Of a stretch of DNA of 64,000 bases, positions 57,455-64,000 are shown one piece after another. Every line of letters begins with the position of its first letter. Position 1 is the first letter of the stretch. The position numbers and the translations under genes are program-made. The stretch spans positions 62,001 to 126,000 of the forward strand of contig NZ_MCGQ01000049.1 in the NCBI RefSeq assembly GCF_002242805.1, read 5' to 3'. The notes beneath the pieces are model-generated. The model ran no database searches. It had not been told where the DNA came from and worked only from the letters and a program-made list of their open reading frames with translations. The DNA comes from Streptomyces diastatochromogenes. GTDB lineage: Bacteria; Actinomycetota; Actinomycetes; Streptomycetales; Streptomycetaceae.

Positions 57455-58342
57455 CTAGGGGCGGGGCGCCGCAGGTGACGGAGGATCGGTACTTTCCCCA
57501 AGAGCGGGCTTCCCCAGCTCTGCGTTGAATTGCGCGCCCACAAGAAGGGCCAGATTGGACAGCCACAGCCAGATCAGGAAGATCACGACACCGGCCAGTG
57601 AACCATACAGACGGTGATAGGTGCTGACGTGGGAGGTGTAGGCAGCGAATCCGAGCGAGACGCTCAACAGGAGCACCACCGCCAGCATGCCGCCCGGCGC
57701 CATCTTCCGCACGGGGCGGGAGGACGCAGGGCCCGAGCGGTACAGGACCAGCACCAGGGCGACGGCAACCGCGGCCGCGACCGGCCATCGAAGTGCGTCC
57801 CAGGCGGCCTGCGGCCCGATCCCCAGATTCAGTGCACGGCCCAGACGCCGGGCCAGGTTGCCGGTGAGGAACAACGCCAGGGTCGACGTCAGAAGCAGGG
57901 TGATCAGGACGAGGGCTGTGGCGATGATGCGCGGAGCGGTTCGCCAGACCGGCCGGTGCGCATCGATCCGATGCATGGCGTGCAACGCCCGGCGGAAGAC
58001 ACTCAGATAGCTGGAACCTGACCACAGGGCTGCCGAACCTCCGAGAAAGACCAGCGTCCATGCCGCTGACGACTGTCCGGCCATCTGCCGCAGGGCGCTG
58101 CGCAGCAGAGCGCGGGACGCGACCGGGACGGCCTGCGACATGCGGTCGATGACCTCCGGCTTGGCTGTGGGCACGGTGAGACCCAGGATCGAGAGGATTA
58201 CCAGCAGCAGTGGGAACAGGGCCAGCACGGCGTAATAGGTCAGCGCAGCGGCCCAGTCCGTTACGTCGTCGTCCCAGACGACAACCGGAACGCGGCGCAG
58301 CGCCGCCCACCACCGAGCCGTCCGACCATCTCCATTCTCCAT
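57455..58342 (-). CDS. YihY/BrkB-family membrane protein
   Basis: A 295-aa protein with six helices. DWAAALTYYAVLALFPLLLV, LLRSALRQMAGQSSAAWTLV, SYLSVFRRALHAMHRID and YGSLAGVVIFLIWLWLSNLA, followed by LLVGAQFNAEL, are the conserved BrkB/YihY signatures. Once thought to be RNase BN, the family is now regarded as membrane proteins of unknown transport role. Convergent with the sigma pseudogene. ATG at 58342 (MENGDGR). Confidence 0.9.
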   Translation of the reverse strand: MENGDGRTARWWAALRRVPVVVWDDDVTDWAAALTYYAVLALFPLLLVILSILGLTVPTAKPEVIDRMSQAVPVASRALLRSALRQMAGQSSAAWTLVFLGGSAALWSGSSYLSVFRRALHAMHRIDAHRPVWRTAPRIIATALVLITLLLTSTLALFLTGNLARRLGRALNLGIGPQAAWDALRWPVAAAVAVALVLVLYRSGPASSRPVRKMAPGGMLAVVLLLSVSLGFAAYTSHVSTYHRLYGSLAGVVIFLIWLWLSNLALLVGAQFNAELGKPALGESTDPPSPAAPRP

Positions 58343-58772
58343 GGAGCGGATGCTCTCACCTTCGATGCGGACACCGCTTCCTGCCACCCGCTGCGCTGTG
58401 CGACAACGACGGGTCACTTCTTGAAAGCGTCCCTCGCTTACATGTCATTGCGCTTGGTGTCATCTTGGTCGAGCGGATGGTGCCTTAGGGGCTTGTCGAT
58501 CGCGACGGCACGCTCATCTCACTGGCTCACGGCGCGGTCGAAGAGAATGCCCCGGCGTCTGATGACATGGCACACCGTGAAGGACGAGACGTGGGAACGG
58601 CGGCCAAGGGAAAGAAGCGGGTGTGGGGACGGTCCGGGTCTGGCTCTGTGCGCTGCTGGTGAAGGCAGGGTGGGGGAGTTGTCGTATCTGGTCCACGCGC
58701 GTAGCGGATCCTGTCGAGGCTGAGGTTGCCTCGTGTGTGCATCTCCAACCCCCCACGCCCTATGGAGACTTC

Positions 58773-58850
58773 ATGCACCCCGCCGATTTCGGCCTGCCTG
58801 CCACTGCCTTGCCCCTGAGCGGAACGGGTGCCGCTGCAGGCCCTGACTGA
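58773..58850 (+). CDS. Possible 25-residue peptide
   Basis: MHPADFGLPATALPLSGTGA plus AAGPD, with GGAG 5 nt before the ATG. No family. The region 58343-58772 before it has no supported gene. Kept only as a candidate small gene. Confidence 0.2.
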   Translation: MHPADFGLPATALPLSGTGAAAGPD

Positions 58851-58888
58851 GCCTCCCGCACCGCCCTCTGGCGTCCGGTGCCGATGGT

Positions 58889-59083
58889 ATGTCGGAGTCC
58901 TCGAACAATTCGAAGTCGGAGAACGCGTCGGCTGATCGGAAGCCCGGCGGCCCCGTCTTCTGGTGCGCGTACGCCATGCGTGACGCGCTCATCAAGCGTG
59001 TCCGGAGGCTGAGGCCCGCCGACCAGGAAGAGCCGGCCCGCGCGGATGCAGCGTCCGCGAGGGCTGCAGTCGGCATGCCGTGA
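58889..59083 (+). CDS. Small hypothetical protein (64 aa)
   Basis: Starts MSESSNNSKSENASADRKPG, Ser/Asn-rich, then FWCAYAMRDALIKRVRRLRP with a basic helix. No ribosome site and no family. Its N-terminus is unusually rich in Asn and Lys for this genome. Low confidence. Confidence 0.3.
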   Translation: MSESSNNSKSENASADRKPGGPVFWCAYAMRDALIKRVRRLRPADQEEPARADAASARAAVGMP

Positions 59084-59263
59084 GCCAGCCTCGGACCTCG
59101 TTCGGGGATTGGCGCTTTGTCGTCGACGTCATCTTGATGGTGATGGCATGTCCATGCCATCCATGCCACCCTCTCTCCAACCGCCGCACGAGCACGACAA
59201 CATCCACAACCGTCCCGGTCGGCCCCATACCGGCCGGACGTTCCCCCCACAAAAGGAGCTTGT

Positions 59264-60907
59264 GTGACCTCCCGCGACACACGCCACCGGCGCACCGCTT
59301 TGGCCGCGGCCACAGCCGTCGCCGCCACCACGGCACTTCTGAGCACCGCGCTCACCACCACTGCCACCGCCCGGCCCACCGCCGGTCCCGCCCGCCTCGC
59401 CGCAGCTCCGGTCACGCTGTCGGCGGCCGCCCGTACGGGGCTGATCCGGCAGGCGCAGGCCGACGCGGCCCGGACCGCGCAGCACATAGGTCTCGGCGCC
59501 AAGGAGAAGCTGGTCGTCAAGGACGTCGTTAAGGATGCGGACGGCACCGTCCACACCCGCTACGAGCGCACGTATGCGGGCCTGCCGGTGCTCGGCGGCG
59601 ACCTGGTCGTCCACACCACCAACTCCGGCAGGACCGAGGGCGTCTCCACTGCCACGAAGGCGAAGCTGAAGCTTGCCTCGCTCACGCCGCGGATCGCCGC
59701 CGCCAAGGCCGAGAAGCAGGCCCTGGGCCTGGCCAAGGCGGCGGGGTCGGCGAAGACCGCCGCGGACCAGACTCCGCGCAAGGTCGTATGGGCGGTGAGC
59801 GGCAAGCCCGTTCTCGCCTACGAGACGGTCGTCGGCGGCCTGCAGGACGACGGCACCCCGAACCAGTTGCACGTCGTCACCGACGCCGCCACCGGCAAGA
59901 AGCTCTTCCAGTACCAGGGCATAGAGACCGGCGTCGGCAACACCCACTACAGCGGCAAGGTGGACCTGTCGACGACGCAGTCAGGCTCGTCCTACACCCT
60001 CACCGACGCCTCGCGCGGTGGTCACAAGACCAACAACCTCGACCACGGAACCTCTGGCAACGGCACGCTGTTCTCCCAGTCCAGCGACACCTGGGGCGAC
60101 GGAACGGTGTCGAACGCGGCGACCGCCGCCGCGGACGCCGCTTATGGGGCCCAGGAGACCTGGGACTTCTACAAGAAGGCCTTCGGCCGCAGCGGCATCA
60201 AGAACGACGGCGTGGGTGCGTACTCCCGTGTGCACTACGGCAAGTCGTACGTGAACGCGTTCTGGGACGACAGCTGCTTCTGCATGACCTACGGCGACGG
60301 TGAGGGCGACAAGGACCCGCTCACCGCGCTCGACGTGGCCGGGCACGAGATGAGCCACGGTGTCACGTCCAACACCGCCGGGCTGGAGTACACCGGTGAG
60401 TCCGGCGGTCTGAACGAGGCGACCAGCGACATCATGGGGACCGGCGTGGAGTTCTACGCCGACAACTCGTCCGACCCGGGTGACTACCTCATCGGCGAGA
60501 AGATCAACATCAACGGCGACGGCAAGCCGCTGCGCTACATGGACAAGCCCAGCAAGGACGGCGGCTCCGCCGACTACTGGTCCTCCAGCGTGGGCGGCCT
60601 GGACGTGCACTACTCGTCCGGCGTCGCCAACCACTTCTTCTACCTGCTGTCCGAAGGCAGCGGCGCGAAGACGATCAACGGCGTGAGCTACGACTCGCCC
60701 ACCCAGGACGGCTCCAAGGTCACCGGCATCGGCCGGGACAAGGCGCTGCAGATCTGGTACAAGGCGCTGACCGCGTACTTCACCTCGACGACCGACTACA
60801 AGGGCGCCCGCGCCGGCACCCTCAAGGCGGCATCCGACCTCTACGGTGCCTCGAGCACCGAGTACAAGACGGTCGAGGCAGCCTGGTCCGCAGTCAACGT
60901 GAGCTGA
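59264..60907 (+). CDS. Secreted M4 (thermolysin-family) metalloprotease
   Basis: A 547-aa preproenzyme. A twin-Arg-containing signal (RHRRTALAAATAVAATTALL) is followed by an FTP/PepSY propeptide (residues 60-200, TRYERTYAGLPVLGGDLVVH, VTDAATGKKLFQYQG). The catalytic domain has the zinc site HEMSH at 361-365 and Glu385 in GGLNEATSDIMG, 24 residues apart as in thermolysin, and the His in GGLDVHYSSGVANHFFYLL. GTG start with AAAAGGAG upstream; a strong hairpin follows the stop. An extracellular protease. Confidence 0.93.
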   Translation: MTSRDTRHRRTALAAATAVAATTALLSTALTTTATARPTAGPARLAAAPVTLSAAARTGLIRQAQADAARTAQHIGLGAKEKLVVKDVVKDADGTVHTRYERTYAGLPVLGGDLVVHTTNSGRTEGVSTATKAKLKLASLTPRIAAAKAEKQALGLAKAAGSAKTAADQTPRKVVWAVSGKPVLAYETVVGGLQDDGTPNQLHVVTDAATGKKLFQYQGIETGVGNTHYSGKVDLSTTQSGSSYTLTDASRGGHKTNNLDHGTSGNGTLFSQSSDTWGDGTVSNAATAAADAAYGAQETWDFYKKAFGRSGIKNDGVGAYSRVHYGKSYVNAFWDDSCFCMTYGDGEGDKDPLTALDVAGHEMSHGVTSNTAGLEYTGESGGLNEATSDIMGTGVEFYADNSSDPGDYLIGEKININGDGKPLRYMDKPSKDGGSADYWSSSVGGLDVHYSSGVANHFFYLLSEGSGAKTINGVSYDSPTQDGSKVTGIGRDKALQIWYKALTAYFTSTTDYKGARAGTLKAASDLYGASSTEYKTVEAAWSAVNVS

Positions 60908-60915
60908 TCCCCACA

Positions 60916-60958
60916 GGCCAGGGGCGGCAGCCGGGACCCCCCGGTGCCGCCCCTGGCC
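60916..60958 (+). terminator. Strong hairpin terminator of the M4 protease gene
   Basis: A 14-bp perfect stem (GGCCAGGGGCGGCA with its complement) and a 15-nt loop begin 8 bp after the stop. It also faces the convergent MFS gene and can serve both. Confidence 0.8.
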
Positions 60959-61038
60959 CTCGACTTCACTGCCGGTGCCGCACCCGGTGGCCTGCTGGGG
61001 GTGTGTGCCCCCAGGCGCGGTCAGCCGCCTGGGGCGGC

Positions 61039-62400
61039 TCAGGGGTGCGGGGCCACGCCCTCGTCGACGGGCAGGGCAACGGGCTCCTCCACCGGCTGTG
61101 CGACTGCCTTGGCGGAGGCCGCGTCGGCACCGTGCGCTCCACGCGTCCCACGCGCGGCCGACGCCGGACTCACGCGGCGCAGAGCCAGATGCAGCACCGG
61201 TATCAGCACGCAGGTGACCGCGGCGGACTGCCACAGAAGCGCGTCGAGCCGGCCCGCCGCCAGGTACGCGCCCGCGGCCACTGCCGCCACCGCACACACG
61301 CCGCGGTCCACGATGCTCTCCACCGAAAGCAGCGTGGCACGCGGGGCCCCCTTCGGGATGGCGTCGTTGATGAGCTTGCGCTGCACCGGATAGCCGAACC
61401 CGGTGATCGCAGCGAACGCACACAGCAGCCCGGCCACGGCCCACGGGCCGCCGACAGTCGTGCCGGCGAGTGCGGCGGCGAGCGCGACGCTCAGCAGGGA
61501 CACCCAGGCCGCGGGCGACAGCCGCCGGCTCAGCCACTGGGGCCGGGCGGAGGTCACCGCCTCGGCTACCGTCATCGCCGCGAGGACACTGCCGTGGCTG
61601 CTCTCTGCGATGCCGTGCTCGAGCAACACCGGCTGGAACAGATTGACCTGGCAGATCCGCGACAGCGTGAAGACCGCCACGCCCTGCACCATGAGCAGGG
61701 CCAGCCACGGTGACGACCGAAGGGTGCGCAGGGCGGCGCCGGTGTCCCGCAGCAGAGCTCCCCTCCGCCGCCCACGAGTGCTCGCCCCCGCGCCCGTGGC
61801 GCCGGCGGCGATCCGGGGCAGGGCGAGGGCGCAGCCGAGAGAGCCCGCCGCGCTCGCCGCGCTGAGCACGTACGGCGACTGGTGGGCCACAGACATCAGC
61901 GGTCCGACGAGCGGCCAGCAGACGACCTTGGCGGCGAGCCCGAGGGCACGCGCCGTTCCCTCCGCCCTGAGGTAGTGGGCGTCCGCTCCCTCGGCGCGCA
62001 AGCCGTCGTACAGGCAGGCGCTCGCCGCGCCCGAGGTCAGGGAGCGCCCGGCGGCGATCGCTAGGAAGTGCACGAGGAAGCCCGGGTACGAGGGCGCCAG
62101 CACCGGCACCATGTTCGCCGCCGTCATGACCACCGCGCCCGCGCGCAGGCAGTTGCGGGCACCGGCGCGGTCGGCGACGACTCCCGTGGGTATCTCGAAC
62201 AGGCAGAAGGCGACGTAGTAGATGCTCTGGATGCCGAAGATCTGGCCGTCCGACAGACCCGCGGCACGCTGGTAGGCGTAGAACACGGGCATCCACCACA
62301 ACAGGTTGAACAACAGCTGGAACCCGTTGTTGAGGCGGATGATGCGGCGGGCGGCCGTGCTCATGGCCGGATCCGCGGAGCGGCGCCACACAGAAGTCAT
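61039..62400 (-). CDS. MFS transporter coupled to the dikinase gene
   Basis: A 453-aa transporter with 12 helices. LLFNLLWWMPVFYAYQRAAG, IYYVAFCLFEIPTGVVADRA (motif-A-like loop GVVADRAGARNCL) and FSLVxxx-type pore helices such as LLMVQGVAVFTLSRICQVNL fit drug/metabolite exporters of the MFS_1 class. It starts 8 bp after the dikinase stop, so the two form an operon. A likely role is export of, or self-resistance to, the compound handled by the upstream enzyme; this is inferred from position. Confidence 0.85.
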   Translation of the reverse strand: MTSVWRRSADPAMSTAARRIIRLNNGFQLLFNLLWWMPVFYAYQRAAGLSDGQIFGIQSIYYVAFCLFEIPTGVVADRAGARNCLRAGAVVMTAANMVPVLAPSYPGFLVHFLAIAAGRSLTSGAASACLYDGLRAEGADAHYLRAEGTARALGLAAKVVCWPLVGPLMSVAHQSPYVLSAASAAGSLGCALALPRIAAGATGAGASTRGRRRGALLRDTGAALRTLRSSPWLALLMVQGVAVFTLSRICQVNLFQPVLLEHGIAESSHGSVLAAMTVAEAVTSARPQWLSRRLSPAAWVSLLSVALAAALAGTTVGGPWAVAGLLCAFAAITGFGYPVQRKLINDAIPKGAPRATLLSVESIVDRGVCAVAAVAAGAYLAAGRLDALLWQSAAVTCVLIPVLHLALRRVSPASAARGTRGAHGADAASAKAVAQPVEEPVALPVDEGVAPHP

Positions 62401-62408
62401 GGAGCGCC

Positions 62409-63998
62409 TCACCGGGCGTACGGGCGGACCTGGACCAAATGGAACGCCCCCTCGGTGGTCATGAGCCACTCGATGTCCAGCGCGTCGTCGGGGTCGGCCG
62501 CGCTGAAGTGGGACTGCAGCAGACGCCCCACCAAGGCCAGTTCGCCCAGTGACGTGCGGGTGTCCGACGGGAAGTCCTCCCCCGACGAGCCGACGTCCAC
62601 GGTGCGCCCGCCGCCCTCGACCGTGTTGTACAAGTACTGGTGGGGCAGGACCGTGCCGTCGACCACCCGCTCCGGCGAACCGGCCGTGCAGTTCACGTAC
62701 ACGTTGCGGAAGTCCTCACGCCGGGTCGGATTGCAGGTCACCAGCACACCCCCGAGAGCGGCGGGCACGTACTGCTGGATGATCACTCCCATGTAGGTGT
62801 CGTCCAGCACGATGCCGGCCTCGTGCCGCAGACGTACGCTCCGTGGCGACAGCAACGACGTCCACACCTGCCGCACCGCGTCCAGCAACTGCTCCTCACC
62901 GCGCACGGTGGTCACCGAGTCGTAGATCCCGGCGGCCGAGAAACCGGGCAGGTCCTCGGCGTTGGAGGACGAGCGCACCACGAGACGACGTCCGTCGGCC
63001 GGCAGACCCGGCACCGCGCCCGTGACGGCCCGTGCCACCTCGCCGGGGATCGGCGTGCTGTGCATCAGGCGCTGCAGGTCCAGACAGAGGGAGTCGATCA
63101 CGTCGAGCGCTTCGAGTTCGAGCGCCATCTTCAGCTTGCCGATGCCCTGCTGCAGAGCGGCCGACGAGGTCAGGAAGAGATGGTGCAGGCGGAACGGGAG
63201 CGCCACCCCCTCGGGTGCCCGGACGGTGGCCGCCACGCGTTCGGCCGCCGCGGCCTGCAGCCGTTCCACGGGCGCTTCCGGCTCGCCGAGCCGTAGGGCC
63301 AGGTGGGTGAGCAGATCGGGCCGCGGCGGGCGCTGGCGTGCGTAGAACGCGGTCAGGTCCGCCGTACGGCTGTCCAGGACATGGTGCAGTTCGCCGAGGT
63401 TGGCGGCCTTGGTGCCGTAGCTGTCGCGGTCGGCGCGCCGCAGCCGGTGCAGAGCCATGATCGGCGCCTCGGCCAGCAGGGGTGCGTCGATGCGGATGCG
63501 CTGCTGGTGCCAGACCGGCCTCTCCAGGACCGGGGCGTCGGACAGCCGCTCCAGGGTGATGGCGTCCTCGGACACCCGGTAGCGGACCCATGCGCCGTCC
63601 AGTCCGTCCCGCCGCACCAGAGCGTCCAGGTCGCGGACGATGGCGTTCGGGATGCCCCAGCCCGACGCCAGGACGTTGGTGTGCGAAAGCGGCGTCGTGG
63701 GCTCCGTGTTGACGAACCCCGCCACCCGGGGCACGTCATCGGGCAGGCAGGCCATCGCGACGATGTCCGCCCAGCCGAGCTGTGGGGCGGCGCTGCGGTA
63801 CTCCGCCAGATGGCGAAACCAGCGCAGTCGGCCTTCGGCCACGCCCGGGTTGAGGCAGGTCCGGGTCCGGTTGCCGAACAGCTCCTGGCTGAGGATGCGC
63901 GGCACGCGTGCCTCACTGACCGAGGCGAGTTCGTGCTCCTGCCCGTGGTTCGCCGGTTTCAGCAGCAGGGGAAGCCGCCCGTCCACCCTTGCGCGAAC
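62409..63998 (-). CDS. PEP/pyruvate-binding dikinase-like protein, 5' end outside window
   Basis: At least 529 residues. Counting from the GTG at 63986, a phosphohistidine swivel motif comes first (His102 in NTEPTTPLSHTNVLASGWGI), followed by a PPDK-type ATP-grasp domain from about residue 185: YGTKAANLGELHHVL and RSSSNAEDLPGFSAAGIYDS, ending DIEWLMTTEGAFHLVQVRPY. This His-before-ATP order is as in plant glucan water dikinases and opposite to PpsA and rifampin phosphotransferase. The frame is open to the right edge, so the start and any substrate domain lie outside. Substrate unknown. Confidence 0.82.
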   Translation of the reverse strand, partial: VRARVDGRLPLLLKPANHGQEHELASVSEARVPRILSQELFGNRTRTCLNPGVAEGRLRWFRHLAEYRSAAPQLGWADIVAMACLPDDVPRVAGFVNTEPTTPLSHTNVLASGWGIPNAIVRDLDALVRRDGLDGAWVRYRVSEDAITLERLSDAPVLERPVWHQQRIRIDAPLLAEAPIMALHRLRRADRDSYGTKAANLGELHHVLDSRTADLTAFYARQRPPRPDLLTHLALRLGEPEAPVERLQAAAAERVAATVRAPEGVALPFRLHHLFLTSSAALQQGIGKLKMALELEALDVIDSLCLDLQRLMHSTPIPGEVARAVTGAVPGLPADGRRLVVRSSSNAEDLPGFSAAGIYDSVTTVRGEEQLLDAVRQVWTSLLSPRSVRLRHEAGIVLDDTYMGVIIQQYVPAALGGVLVTCNPTRREDFRNVYVNCTAGSPERVVDGTVLPHQYLYNTVEGGGRTVDVGSSGEDFPSDTRTSLGELALVGRLLQSHFSAADPDDALDIEWLMTTEGAFHLVQVRPYAR

Positions 63999-64000
63999 GT

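Noticed and set aside
58623..58850. 75-codon frame as a ribosomally made peptide precursor
   Set aside because: No modification enzyme, protease or exporter gene is next to it and the core lacks the Cys/Ser/Thr pattern expected; only a 25-residue candidate is kept at low confidence.
59981..62389. 802-codon minus-strand frame
   Set aside because: It overlaps the M4 protease in antisense and the MFS gene out of frame; both of those have clear motifs.
1..64000. tRNA or rRNA genes
   Set aside because: No T-loop-like GTTCGA-type segment with matching acceptor and anticodon stems, and no rRNA-like sequence, was seen on either strand.

Overview
The window is chromosomal DNA from a Streptomyces-like actinobacterium. 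Evidence: very high GC with G/C at third codon positions, frequent GTG starts, translationally coupled ATGA/GTGA junctions, leaderless promoter signatures (TAnnnT 6-7 nt before the start codon), and families typical of the genus: Rv1733c-like, DUF6643, DUF6529, TerD, LuxR-LAL, SpoIIE phosphatases and RsbW-like ATPases. No rRNA, tRNA or CRISPR array was seen.

Region 1 (1-33.8 kb) is compact and mostly intact: AlkB repair dioxygenase (cut by the window edge), a ROK regulator, a TetR-cupin-DUF4865-phosphotriesterase-DUF1272 cassette behind a clear palindromic operator, a SHOCT/ABC/FtsX-type exporter, an RsbW-like ATPase, a cysteine-synthase-like PLP enzyme, an HSL-type esterase, a SRPBCC protein, a DeoR regulator, a membrane protein with a lipase-like motif facing a beta-helix/AAA+ fusion, a MOSC protein, a two-domain TerD protein, an HpnB-like glycosyltransferase, a glutamate-racemase-like enzyme, an O-antigen-ligase-like protein, apolipoprotein N-acyltransferase, a NUDIX hydrolase, a 3-hydroxybutyrate-dehydrogenase-like SDR, a GAF/PucR-type regulator and an MFS metabolite:proton symporter.

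Region 2 (about 33.7-56.6 kb) is accessory and heavily decayed. A 55-bp segment from the 5' end of the MFS gene recurs twice in the same orientation (44.2 and 56.4 kb), truncated at the same point, as expected of attachment-site-like junctions. Between the copies lie remnants of IS110, IS5, IS256 and Tn3 transposases, the C-terminal end of a tyrosine recombinase, and broken GNAT, SARP, PNPOx and DUF2083-regulator genes. Intact islands among them are a vanadium haloperoxidase operon with an RsbW-like ATPase, DUF6529, a TIGR03086 protein, a secreted cyclophilin, a divergent type III polyketide synthase, a PAS/SpoIIE/HATPase phosphatase, a secreted DUF5707-like protein, a LAL regulator, two small membrane proteins and a serpin.

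Region 3 (56.6-64 kb) has a SigB/SigF-like sigma factor gene disabled by an internal out-of-frame deletion, a BrkB/YihY membrane protein, a secreted M4 metalloprotease with a strong terminator, and an MFS transporter coupled to a phosphohistidine-first PEP/pyruvate dikinase-like protein that runs off the right edge.

The recurring regulatory theme is partner switching and sigma control: two RsbW-like ATPases, one SpoIIE phosphatase and a broken stress-type sigma factor. The best candidates for something new are the nested att-like repeat array, the dikinase/MFS pair, the type III PKS with altered motifs, and the beta-helix/AAA+ fusion.
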